Below the pieces are notes generated by a model. That model saw only the letters and a program-made list of their open reading frames with translations, ran no database searches and was not told the DNA's origin. DNA of 64,000 nucleotides from Phlebotomus papatasi (Eukaryota > Arthropoda > Insecta > Diptera > Psychodidae): NCBI RefSeq assembly GCF_024763615.1, contig NC_077222.1, positions 95,141,417 to 95,205,416 on the forward strand, written 5' to 3'. Position 1 is the first letter of the stretch. Each line of letters starts with the position of its first letter. The translations under genes were made by a program, and so were the position numbers. Shown one piece after another: positions 1 to 12,700 of the stretch.

Positions 1-1178
1 TTAGTCATTATGAAGCTTGGAACCGTTTAAAGCATGGGCACTTTCCCCTATCAGGTGTGTAAATATTTTAAAAAATAGGAAGGGAGGTGTTCACTTCGAT
101 AAAATTATGGTTCACGAATCAATATTCCTTGTAATGAAAACTATAACATCTCAATATCTAATACCGTCAGTGACTAATTTTGCCTCAGTCTCCCCTATGT
201 TGAAAGAAATTAGAGAAAATATATTATTTTCTAATCTTTTTAACCCACGTAACTCCTTAATAAAAACTATGTGCTCTAACTTGAAATATTTTTAGTTCTT
301 AAAGCAGTGTAAAAATCGACGAATTAGATTTTTGAGCGTATCTTTTACATTGAGTTTTAAAAAAGGCTTTTTTTCAAACTTGGTTAATATTACAGAAGAC
401 AATGTTTCAGTGGAACACATCCAAAGTTGATTTCAAAGATACATGGTCAACGAATACTCGAAGATGATATCTCCTACCATTTGATCTCTAAATAAGTGTG
501 AGACCTGAAACGAATTAAACCCGACAAACATTGAGATTTTATTATTCTCAAAAGTCTCAAAACTTTAATTTATAAACTTATCGTAAAATATCACTTCTTG
601 AGTGTCTGTGTCTAACTAAGTCTATAAACGAATTCACATGGATTACCTCCAAAAGATATTTAAAAATAAAATAAATCGTTAGATCTGTTTTCAAGAAAAA
701 CCCAAAAACATGGTTTAGGAGGGTGAAGTAATAAAAGAAGAAAGATTTTCCTAGAAAATATAGACTGAAGGGGAGTCACTGAAAACCAGAAGTTTACCGT
801 TTAGTCGCTAGATCAAAAAAATATACACAACCAATATATAAACATTTTCGAAAAAAACGAGTCATTTACGGGTACTTTACCAATTCAGTGCTGATTAAGT
901 CCAGTGCAACCGCGTTGGACCATTCCAAAAAATCCAAATTTAAGCAAATTAGTTGAGAGAGAGACTCTCTAAGTCCTCCAAACTCTTGAAAATTAGATGT
1001 TGAAAATTTTTGTCGGTCATAGATAACATAGATAACGGCTGGAGCCGTTTTTAAGGTAAATCTAAAAAACATGATTCTTGATGGGTTAGAAGGAGTGGAG
1101 AAAAAACACGTTTAGATAATTTTTTTTTAAGGGGAGAGGGGATCACTGAAGACAGTTTAAGCTACAGAACGGTTACAA

Positions 1179-1429
1179 CACTGAGAAAAAAGGGGGTTCG
1201 ATTAACTTTTTTTCCTCATAACTAACACTTCTTAGGTGTAAAAGTATATCAACATTTTTTAATGTTAATTTTACACCTTTTTAAAGGTAAAATTAACATG
1301 AAAAAGGGTAACTCTAACCACTATTACACCTAAAAAGGGTAATATTTACACCGATTTTGGATCAATACTGCAGGGTAAAATTAAACATTTCCGGAATGGT
1401 ATTTTAACTTTTTCGGATTGCCCTTAGTG
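1179..1429 (+). mobile_element. MITE, CACTGAGA family, copy 1
   Basis: A 251-bp element with imperfect terminal inverted repeats (CACTGAGAAAAA at the left, complement of CACTAAGG at the right). Its body matches copies at 10255-10511 and 49552-49803 almost base for base, with diverged copies at 12022-12235 and 12483-12640. It has no coding capacity. Its internal motif of TTAACATTTT and GTGTAAA blocks is partly self-complementary. Confidence 0.8.
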
Positions 1430-3767
1430 CATGGTATTTAACATATTTTAAGAAGATTTATAAGAGCGATTTATGGTAAAAATTTGAAGTCTCGTTGTTC
1501 AAGATGAACATACACGTTCATATGTAAAAATAATTTTCAAATGATTTGATGCAAAATCGCTGATTATATTATAATGCTCTTATCTCTTTGAGTTCGAGCA
1601 GTAAAAAAGCTTAAAGACTAACGAATTCATTATATTCAAGGCTCTGTAACACTTTTATCGAGAAAAAAATCCTATAATTTACTGCATAAAAGATTTCTGG
1701 CTCTAGCAGTAAAAAATAATAATAAACGATTTTTACGAAAGTCCCATTTTATAATAAACCTCCAGGAAATATATCACAGGTCTTACGTGCCTTACTGGCT
1801 TAAGTATAGACTGAAGGAGAGATTCGAGGCAATATATGAAAGATAGCGAAACTCATCCAATTAGCTATATTTCATGATTTCAACCCTGTGATTTCTCCAT
1901 ATCGAATTGGTTGATCTTTTCTTGCAAAAAGGGTACCACCCACGAACTCTGTTCGCCCAAGAAAAACTGCACAAAGTGCCATCGGATGCAAATGGAGATC
2001 AGGGTTGAGATGCGAAGAAACAGGGAGGCCAGAGATGATGTGAGTGCGACAAGAAACTTTGCTTATTTAATTTGCGAGATGCTCCACCGTTGGTAGGATG
2101 ATGTGTGTTCTCGCGGAGGGTAAAAATGAAATTTACAAGAGATTGTATATCGTAAAGTTTGATTTTTTTCCTCTCTCCACACCATCGAGGTTAAAAGAGC
2201 TTAAAAGCCAAACGACAAGACAATATATTTAGTTTTCATTTTTATACACTCTCCTCTCTTCATAGCTGAGCGAGATTTTTTAAATAAATTTTCCACAACG
2301 TATATATACTTCGTACATACCATTGGGCGAATGACGGGGGATGAAAGTGCCCAAGAGCGAGAAAATTATTGCGATGAAAAATCCATTCCCCAAGTGGTAA
2401 ATAATTTCAAATTAGTGTAACTAGTTCATAGAAGGAGAATGGGTATTTTGTAAAAGCTTCAATGAGAAAAAGCACAAAAATCGAGGGAAGGGGGCAAGTA
2501 GCTCATCAATTTGAATAAAGTAAAAATATTGTGAGATATATGACGTCGAAAAAAAGTAAATTACTTAATCTTGTTTGAATTTCATTGGATATTCGAAATT
2601 TTAATGACAAATATTTTGAAATTGAGGAAAAATAAATATCATAGTGATTATTTTGTGATAATGTAACTTCGGAGTAACTGATTGTAAAGCGTGCGATTAA
2701 TTAGTCAATTGTTAACCCAATCGACAGTAAATCTCATCAATTCTCGTCCTTTAATTCTTCTGGATAATACTGATTAATTCTTTCATTCCAAGAAACTCCA
2801 CATAAACAACTCCGATATGTTTAAGCTAAAATACCAATTTTAGTGCATTAGCGGTACTCAGCTTATATTCAAGCCATATTCTGAATCATTAGCGTTTAAA
2901 TACAGGTGACTGCAAAAGCAAAGAAAACAGTTAATAAATCGAATTTCACTTCCACCAAACTTTGAAAATGTTACTTAATATACCAGAAAAGAGGTACTGA
3001 GTGAATAAAGTTGTATGTGAAAATTTCCCATTCCTCTAGCAAACTTGAAGAGTGCAACAAGTGGATGATTGTGCAGCAAAAAGTCCCAAACACAAACCCC
3101 TCCCAAAACCTTTTTATAAACACAGATTGTCTCCGATGGCAATTACATAAGCGGAGGAAAACGGAGGCAAAAGTTCTAGAGATAGAAAATTGATTAGAAT
3201 GGAAGAGCTTTTAATCCTTTTCACAGTGTCAAACTTTTCGAATAAACACCGTCAATAAAATCCCTAACAGAGAGAATAATCGGAAAAAAATCGACTTTTA
3301 CCTTTGCTCTTAAACCCAATCTTAGCAATTGTTATTTTAGAGATTGATATTTAATTATTCAATTCGAGTTTAACTATTCTATTTGCAAACTGTCATAGAT
3401 TTTTTCTCCGGAAAAAAAGGAAAGAGATTTCAATTCAATCAATAAAAATCACGCACGAATGCAAACTTTTCAATAACCTGGTAACATGCTGGAATAGAAC
3501 TTTCCTAGTCAATAAAAGAGTTCAACAGTTAAAAGTGAGAGAGAAGAATTTTAAATAATAGACTGACGGTATTTCATTCTGCATTCCCTATAGCTATTTC
3601 TGAATTGTTTATTAACTTTGCAATAGCAGGAACGCAAAAAAGGTACACATAGAATGGATTATTGATAAAAAAAATATATATGTATGCAAATTATAAGAGC
3701 AGAAATGTTGCTATAGAAAGCATGACTGAATCGAGAATATTCTTTTCCAAAATAATTTAAGGTAAAA

Positions 3768-4214
3768 TAGGGTAATAATTTGGAACCACTTCTATGGAAC
3801 ATTTAAGATTTGTTTTAAGTTTTAGATGGGCAGAGAAAAAGAGGATCACAAAATAAAAGAAAGAGATGAGTAAAGATAAAATGAACAGCTTAAGTAGAGA
3901 AAAGCGCAAAACCTTCGGACGACTGAAGCTTCGAACAGCTCATTTTTTTAAATATATTTTTAATGAATTTCACCCATTATAATATTATATTTTAAAAAGC
4001 TTTATATTTTTGAGCTAGTCCAGGGCCTCAAATTTCTAGAAAAGAGCCATGGGTCAAATCCGTTAAAAACATAGTAAAAAAAATTGAGTTGTCCGAAGCT
4101 TGAATCGTCCAAATATAGCGGGCTTCCCCCTAGTTTTTTTGCACATATAAAACAATAAATAAGTCTCAAAATTCAAAATTGTAAATGGTTCCAAATTACC
4201 TCACTTTATCCTAA
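3768..4214. mobile_element. MITE of the TAGGGTAAAA family with a second MITE nested inside
   Basis: The outer element has inverted ends related to GGTAAAATAGGGTAAT and ATTACCTCACTTTATCC, including the inner block TTTGGAACCA. The same ends flank the elements at 24362-24597 and 24980-25196. Those copies are only 215-235 bp; this one is longer because a second element sits in the middle at about 3896-4134. The nested part resembles the element at 48782-49151 (shared CTTCGGAC and GTTGTCCGAA blocks, then AAAAGAGCC and GGGTCAAATCC). No coding capacity is seen. Confidence 0.7.
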
Positions 4215-4569
4215 ATACAAGAATTTTCAATGCTTCTATATATACTTCCTCAAGATAATATTATTTTCATTTTATATCATATAAGGGACTATAACTTTGA
4301 AATATTGGATTTTAGATAAGGCAGATCATTAAAAAAATAATGTAAAAAATATATTTTGAGAAATTTCAGATAACTACACACTTTACAAATGATTCTGTTC
4401 ATTTTTTGAAAAAGAAAGAAATTTTAATTCGTATATTTCACCATTCGAGTAAAGAATGTTTAAGAGAATATAAGCAACACCCTTATTAAAAGCCGTTATC
4501 AAAAGAGAACACTATATAATTCAAGGTATCATAAATCGCCAAGTTAAGAAATATGCTCCACAACAATTA

Positions 4570-4894
4570 CAGTGCTGTCTCTCTATATGCACACTCTCTA
4601 TATGCACAGCTTTTGTGTCGGTTGCATTCAAAATCAATTTGTTTACATTTTGACAAAGTAATAAAGACAATTATTTTCTTGGTAACTAATTTTTCTTGTT
4701 TTTAATTTTCTTAATTTTATTTTTTCTGTCTCATATTATATTTAAAATAACACGGGAAATTCTAGAACAATAAAAAAGTGATAATTTATTAAAAGAAAGA
4801 AAAAAACCGTTGGGAATATCAAAAAAAGTGGTGCATTCAGAGAGAGAACTGTCAAAAAAAGTACCCAAACTGTGCATATAGCGAGACAGCACTG
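4570..4894. mobile_element. MITE with TA target-site duplication
   Basis: About 325 bp with inverted ends CAGTGCTGTCTC..CTATATGCACA, flanked by TA on both sides (4568-4569 and 4895-4896). This is typical of Tc1/mariner-type MITEs. The left end carries a short direct duplication of CTCTCTATATGCACA. No transposase is present. Confidence 0.75.
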
Positions 4895-5518
4895 TAGTTG
4901 AAAAGTCCCAAAACATTTTTTTGTATGTTTGTCTCAGAGTAATACTACGGAGAGGACATTTTAATAAAAAATTGTGCCAGTTTTCATGTAAAATAATTTT
5001 CCTCAAATTGAATAAAATGAGTGTCACCGACACTGATTTCTCGGATGATGCACGCACTTTCATAACGAATTCAATCACTTGATGCTTTTCTTAATTGATA
5101 ACTCGTTATCGAATTGATGACCAATTGCGTGATGTCCACTAAAAAAACGGAAAAGGTATTCTCTTCCTTTTGTGGAAGGACATTTTTTTATAGCGGCCCT
5201 CGATGGTTAGGCATCTAAATAAAAAGTTCAAGATGTATTCACTTAATAAAACCCCTTAGATTCAACCTTCTCACTGATCATGGAAATTTATTTTTTTACT
5301 CTCTAGCACTGTACTTCTTCGCTTAACGCTATTCACTCCACATCTTGGCCTTAATTCACCAAATTCACCAAATGTTATTTACACTCTGAAGAACAATTAA
5401 AAAACAAATGCATTGAGGAAACTCAATTACATTTCAATTTTTGAGGTTGTTTTACTTTCTCTTTAAAAAATATTCTAGCATGGCCTCTCCGTAGAATTAC
5501 TCTAAGTTTCATTAAATA

Positions 5519-5601
5519 CTCCTTCCGTTCCGAGAAAGGTCATACGTTTGCTAGAACATTTTGTATGGAAAAATGTACAACTTTTTTCGTAACAGAGGGA
5601 G
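5519..5601. mobile_element. Stowaway-like miniature element, 83 bp
   Basis: A very short element bounded by CTCCTTCCGTTCC and the inverse of CTCCCTCTGTTACG, with TA on both sides (5517-5518 and 5602-5603). The end sequence is close to the Stowaway MITE consensus (CTCCCTCCGT), a Tc1/mariner-related group. It has no coding capacity. Confidence 0.65.
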
Positions 5602-6106
5602 TATAAACTAACGAATGCATCCTTGCAATAGCTAATTGATAAAAATAGCGCATAATTTTTACAATTGATTTTAATAAAGAAACTCCTCCTCATTTTACTT
5701 TCTAACAAACTTTAGCACTCCCAAAAGGAAAACAACATGCTTCTGTTTTAGAAGGGTTGTCTTTTAGTTCTACCTGTTTATCTTTGAAGAACTTGGAAAG
5801 TTTCGCAAGATGGGTTTCAAGCTGTATTTCAGCGTCTTAAATGTTGCAACCCGTATGGCTAATGTCAGTCAACAGTCAACTAATGAACACAGACCATTTA
5901 AATATAATATAAACGTCTTTAGAAATACAATAACTTTGGCGAACTAAAAGAAAACGAACTTTTCTTATCATATCTATGACATTCTAATTTTATTTACTTT
6001 AGAATCCGAATTGAATTGGAATTGTTCAAGATTGATTTATGTTTCAGATTGATTTATACAATTTTAAGTACATAATTAAGTTGAAGAATTAACTGCCATG
6101 TACAAG

Positions 6107-6427
6107 GCAAGTCAAAGCGGAAGTTCGCTCTATTTTCTGTTCTTTTATTTATTTTATTAACAAAGGTTTTAATCCTGGATGGGATGTTCTTCAGGGCATC
6201 AAAAATCTGTGAGAACAAATAATCAACCAAATATTTTAAGTACTAATTTCTATCAAATCTACTGGCGACACTTCCTCATCCATCAGTGGAAGACTCCACT
6301 AAAAGAGTATCGCTAGTAAAAGACTCTTCCAGATTTTTTATACCCTGAAGAAGATCCCATTCAAGATCGAAAGGTTGACCAATAAAATAAATTAAAGAAC
6401 AGAAACCGAACTCTCGCCTTGACCTGC
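6107..6427. mobile_element. Foldback MITE, about 85-bp arms
   Basis: The left arm (about 6107-6193) and right arm (about 6345-6427) are inverted copies with roughly 80 percent identity. They share blocks such as TTCTGTTCTTT, ATTTATTTTATT and TCTTCAGGG. The unique centre is about 150 bp. I see no reading frame. Confidence 0.65.
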
Positions 6428-7520
6428 ATTGAATATTCATACGGTCAACAACAGGGGAGTGACATTAGCTCTGAAAAATGCGATCAGTTTTAGTGTAATT
6501 TTTTTCCTGTTTTCGTACACATTTCACGAGATATCTCCGAAACTACGTAGGTTACCAATTTGGGGTTTTCGGTTACCCATTCCATATTAAATTGGCTTTT
6601 ATTTTGTATTTATATTATTTGCTAATTCATTCGACAATGACAGAAAACAGCTAATGAACTCAAAAGTTTTTTCGGCACGCTAGAAACACATGTGTACGGA
6701 AACATAGGAAACGTCATGTCCCTGGTCAACAACCAGAAGTAACTGCCATATTTGTTGTCAAAACTTTCAATTTTTATTATTTTGAAGGATAAAAGCTAGC
6801 CAGGAATTAATTGGTATTCTTTTTTTCTGCTTTACCAGTTTTAACTGTTCGAATCTAATTCTATTTGTTTCAAAAAATGTATTAAATTGATTTGCTTTAA
6901 GTGACTGTGAAAAATCTATAGGTCTTAAATCTTTAAACCGTTTTTTACAAGTTGATTCGTATTTTCCAAAAAGATCTTTAATTTTAAATTATCAAATTTC
7001 GTAATCCTTTTAATTAACTCGTCACAAATATCGCAATAACAAGGCTACAATGGAAATGCGAAGCTCTTTTAAATTTTCTTTAATTTTCAAGCTGACCTGA
7101 AGGACGTCTTCATCCTTTAAGGACGAGATGGTAAAAAATCGGGGGCAGAAAAAATCACGTTTTTTTTTTACTTTTTAGAGCAAAACCTAACTTTAAAAGG
7201 CCTTAGGAAAAAAATTGGGACTCCGGTGTTCCAATCGTCCTAAAAGCGTTAATCATTAAGAAAAATGGTCTGATACTTCATCGTGGAAACGGGATCCAGA
7301 AGGACCGGTAATACCTCTGGGGAATTGAATACATAGAAGAGCCTTCCCAAAGGTCTTCAATAAATATTGAAAATTATTACATAAACTCGCTGAAGTCTCA
7401 TTATAAACTCAAAATAGGATATCTTCAAATTTGACTTTAAATATTTAACTAAAATCCTTATGGCTCCGGCACAACTTTTAGATCAGGAAAATTTCATAAA
7501 ATCAAAATTCACATCCCTTT

Positions 7521-7660
7521 TTTTCTTAAAAGTTTAGCATATGTCTATCCTACTCTTTTGGACTCTTCTTCTTCTTTTGAACTTCAAATTAAATTAAACT
7601 TAGGACAGTCTAATTTAGAGTCGAAAGAGTAGGATAGACTTATGCAAATCTTTTAAAAAG
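7521..7660. repeat. Inverted repeat with 43-bp arms
   Basis: The arms 7521-7564 and 7618-7660 are nearly perfect inverted copies around the block GTCTATCCTACTCTTT, separated by 53 bp. A small MITE or a long hairpin precursor are both possible. No homologous copy is seen elsewhere in the window. Confidence 0.7.
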
Positions 7661-9793
7661 TGACGCAAAATTTGATTTCATTTGATCTAAAAGTTGAGCT
7701 GAAGGCATTAATATTTCTTTATCATATAATTGGGGAGAAAGGTGGGGGTGTCTTTAAAAAACTTAAGTCGATTATAAAACCGGTGAATGAAGAAAAAAAC
7801 ATTTGCAGTAACTTCGCTAAATGCACAAAATTCATGCGACTTCAAGCACTCCGAACTCCGAAAACTTTCCTTTGCCACAGCTTTGAGGGAATAATGAAAT
7901 ATTTAGTCAAAGCTTTGCAAAGTTGTGTTAAATGTACTTTGAACACGAAAATATGAAATGTGAAGTGACAAAATTTGATCATATTCACACAAAAATTTGC
8001 AAGATTTTGCCATTTTCCCCGTAAGAGATTTTTACAGTCTCTTGGACATGGAACAAAAAAAATTCATGAACTCACGGAGAGATTTTTCTTTCCATCCATT
8101 TCATTGGGAAAAACTCGTAAAATTGAGGAGAGAATTTATGGTTTGTTTGAGCGACTGTAAAATGATTCTTTTATCCCTTCAAGTTTGCCACTTTCACCCA
8201 CTCCCAGAACAATAATCATATTTCAAGAAAATATGAAATAAAGTTGTATTATTCAAGAAAAATCTCACTGTTAAGTCCATCAGGCTGGTTGTAAAAGAAA
8301 TCCTGCGAATATTTCACGAACAAATATCCTCAGAAAACAGAGGAAAGTAAAGATGGTGAAAAAATGTATTTCAAATGTATGCCAGAAATTTTGTGATGTG
8401 GCATGGATAGAATTTTACTAACAGAACAAAAAGTCCTGTGAATGGTGTGATTTGAAAAAAAAAAGTCACTGATTGAAGTGTCGTACTTGGAGTTTTCCGC
8501 CTTGATGCGTTCAATTTCATTCCAACAGTTCCTAGTTGATTGGTGTGGCATTGAATAAAATTAAAAATTCAAATTACTCTTTGTACCCAGGAGCAGGAAA
8601 TGCTTGAAAGGATCACAAGTGATCTGAGAGATGGGACTATTTTGCACGATATGAGTTTTTGTATGAGAAAAAGACGTTGCAGGAAAATGAAAATTCAATA
8701 CTCTTGAGAAAACTCTCAATGTTCCGTCGACGAGGAAAATCATTAAAGAGGTCTTCCAGTCAATGTCTTTGGAAGCAAGAAAATACAGTGATTTTCACGA
8801 AGGATTGTTCTACGTATTCTACGTCACCGATGTTATCTTATCATTAGTTTCTGGAAAAAGAAAAGCATCCAAATGATGCGTATCACACATAAATTGCTGG
8901 AATTTAAAATAGTTAATTTCTGATGAATTTAAATTAATATCTCAGAGGCATTCCTTTTCTGAAAAATCCACCCACAAATCTTTATCCATCCCAAATACCC
9001 CACAACAATTCATTTTGTATTGAATGTCTTTAGGCAGATTTTCTGACCTCTCTCCCACCTCCCCTATAGCTGACCTTTTGTTGCAGAGTTCGCCGAAAAC
9101 AGTTCACATTTTGATCTGTCTCATTGATAAATATTTGCAGAGGAATTGTGTGCGAAATGTAGAAGAGTTCTTGAGAACTTCAACCCCTCCCGAAAAACGT
9201 GTGCCATGTCTTATGATGAATATCTCAAGTAGCATGAAGCAGTGCGAGCTGTTTTGGCAATAACCTCACGTAGTGTATGGAAATTTGTTGGTAATCTTAC
9301 AGTGTATAAACAATATTTGATTATGGAGAATGATACGAGGACTCTCAGTCACTTCTCGAACATAAGATTCTGTGCCGTGTTACAAATTAAAGTTCAAAAG
9401 ATGAGTTCACATCCGGAGTACTTATGGCCAGAAGGGATTTTCCTCGAAAAGATCTCATGAGTAAATATATTGTTGAAGAATTTACGACATATACTATAAC
9501 GCCTTTTCGCATATTTGCACAAGAATCCAGCAGCTGAAACATTTCACTCTTGTTACCAAACAGCTTGGTAGCATTTACAAAAAGTGGGTGGGGACAATGT
9601 TTATTTGTTATTTTATGCGATATTTGCATAAATATGGCCAATGTCACAATCATAGATCAATGCTTCGCGTGCGAAAATCACTTGGTGCTGCTGTAATCCT
9701 AAGCAAATATTTGATTAATGCTCATACACATTTTTTATCCATCGATGATTTTAATTAATTTTTCACATCGTATCATGCCTCTATCCATTGCAG

Positions 9794-12700
9794 ATCCAGC
9801 AAATGGGCACTCTTCTGACGAGTGCTCTGGTCCTAGTGATCTGTTGCTGTTCACCGCTCTTCCTAATTGTGCCAACGAACGCCGAGAATGCCCATCACAG
9901 ACGGAATCCACTCGGCTTTCAAGGTGTCCGAGGTAAGAGAAGTGCCACGGAAATCCCTCCCACATCCACCTCCTACATCTTTGCTTCACCATCGTCTCCC
10001 CCTGAGCCTGAAGAGAACGATGAGCGGCCCATTACGCCTCCAGTTGCAACAAATGAGGAGATGGACTACATCAGGTGAGACTGAATGGTCTTTTTTCTCA
10101 ATGGTAAGGGGCTTAAAAATCGGATTACTCTCACTCAGACAAGCGGGAAACTTATTTTAGCATAAAGGAATTGTGATTTTTAATGTGCTAATGTGGCTTT
10201 GTGAGATTTTTTAAACAGATCATGGTGGTAGTTTTAGTGCAAAGAATAGAGGTACACTGAGAAAAAAACGGGGGTGCGATTAACTTTTTTTCCTCATAAC
10301 TTTAACACTTTTTAGGTGTAAAAATATATCAACATTTTTTAATGTTAATTTTATACCTTTATAAAGGTAAAATTAACATGAAAAAGGGTTACTTTAATTC
10401 CTAGTACACCTAAAACGCATAATATTTACACCGAATTCGGATCAAAACTGCAGGGTAAAATAAACATTTCCGGAATGTTATTTTAACTTTTTCGGATTTC
10501 TCTCAGTAGTGTACGCAAATTTTACAGGAGAACGATTTGAAGTTGAGATTTTACATGCAGACGCCAGAGTATAAGATTTTTGAGATTTAAAATCTCTATA
10601 ACTTTGAAAATAATTATCAATATACCCTCTACCTTCCCTGTGAATATTATGCTTGAAAGATAATTATTTTCAAAGTTATAGAGATTTTAAATTTCAATAT
10701 ATTCACAGGGACGGTAGAGGGTATATAAAGAAGTATCCAAAAAGCGAATAAAACGATTTTTGTGAAAAATCGAGCTGATCGACTTGGTCAATTTAATGAT
10801 TTCATAGGGCTATGAAATTAGTACCCTTTCTTTTGTATTACTAAAAAGCCTAAAAAGATTATTATCTTTTATATTTAATTAAAATCAACTTAAAACAAGC
10901 GAGGAAAGTGCTAAAACTTCCACGTTTTCAAAAAATGCATTTTTATGAGACACGCTAAGGCTAAATCCTAGGGAAGTTTCCTATATACATAAAAAACACA
11001 TTGCTTCATAGCATCTTTAAACCAATTTAAAAAATGCAATAGAAAAAAGTGTAAAAAATATCTAAAGGATAGTGGCCTACATCTGAAAGTGCCAATCTTT
11101 AAATATTTTAATTTTTCTCTTATTTCCCAAAGCAAAAAATGTATTCTCCAAAATAAAGTTAATATTATTCATTGTTTTCTATTAACTTAAGTTAAATAAA
11201 ATTTTTGCTTTGGGAAATAAAAGAAAAATTGAAATATTTAAGGGCTCGCGCATTGAAAGATTAAGCACTTTGCCTTATTAAGAGGGCGCGAAGAGACAGT
11301 GTCAAGCACGCATCTTAACGGGTACCGAATTTAAATTCTTTGCATTAAATCAATACAAAGATTATTTATTTTTATAGTGTAACTGACTAAGAAAAGGATT
11401 TATATTCTGGAATTTAAAACAAGAAAGCAAATGATAGAAAATATTATCAAAATCGACGCAATCTTAAGCTCTTTCCGTGCCTGACTTTGTCCACACATTT
11501 TGCAGACCCTTTCGCTAAGCAACAAAATGTATTTATACATTTTTTGCGTTATTTTTATCATTGTCATTGAAGAACAAAAATGATTAAATAAATTAAATTG
11601 TACCTTTAATTTTCCCACCTGAAATCTATCCAGAGATTACAGTAGAGTCTCTCAAATCTGAATCTCTCAAATTCGAACGACGTTTGGATTCAAAATATCA
11701 ATTGTGGGGTTACGTTTAAAAATTTGTATTCTGGGTGAATGAAAGTGATATTTATGTATTTCTTCCGGAATGTTTGCATTACGTTATGATCGTATAAAAT
11801 GAAAAGGAAGTATGTTACCACTAAAACTTGTGAGAAAATACGGAAGTTTGATTAAAAGTATAGTATAATCTCATATAAATTTCGTTAGTTTTGAAAAAAT
11901 CGTTCGAATTTGGGAGGTGGGAAATGTCAAAAATACCTCTAAAAATAAATAAATAGCGTTCTCATTTAGAAGACTCTACTGTATTAGTTTTTTAAGCTAA
12001 AAAATGCAATTCGATAAATTCCACGCTAAGAAAATAAGAGTGTACGATAATATTTTTTCTTAACATTTCTAAGTGTTAACATTTTTTCACGTCAATTTTA
12101 CACCTTTTTATTGGTAAAATTAAAATGAAAAGGGTAATTTTAATCCCTAGCATCTAAGAAAGGTAATATTTACACCGATTTCAGGTCAATACCATATAGG
12201 ATATTATTTTAACTTTTTCGGATTTCTACCAGTGCATGACAAACACATGTATACAATTAAACCAAGTTAAATTTACCAATCAATTGTAAAATAACAAATA
12301 TATGTATGAAACTATTACATTCTAAACGAAATACCCAAAAACCTCTATTTTTCTTAAATTTTCAAAATCGTGTTTTAAAAATCTCAAATGAACATTCGCC
12401 TCTAATTGTATATTAGTCATACAACAAACTTTTTAAAAAATTGTGCACATTTTAGAGGTAGGAATCAATAGGCCACATTACATCACTGAAAAAATCCAAA
12501 AATGTTAAAATAACATTTCGGCAATGTTAATTTTATCCTTAAGGTAATGATCTGAAATCGGTGTAAACATTACCTTTTTAAGTGTAATAAGAGGGGTTGA
12601 AGTTACCCTAATGGAAAAATTACCCCTAAAAAACTGTAACATTATCATGAAACACTCTTATACAGGGAGTTTCGCTTTCAAAGAAATTTTCGAGACCGAA

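Larger units (their letters stand above)
1..9793. other. Gene-poor AT-rich tract upstream of the tachykinin gene
   Basis: I find no reading frame here with a recognisable domain or with exon boundaries that link to another exon. The short ORFs are scattered, AT-rich and overlap repeats. The tract holds several MITEs, listed separately: 1179-1429, 3768-4214, 4570-4894, 5519-5601, 6107-6427 and the hairpin at 7521-7660. The untranslated first exon and promoter of the tachykinin gene probably lie somewhere in its right part, because the first coding exon starts at a splice acceptor (9792-9793), but I cannot place them. Confidence 0.6.
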
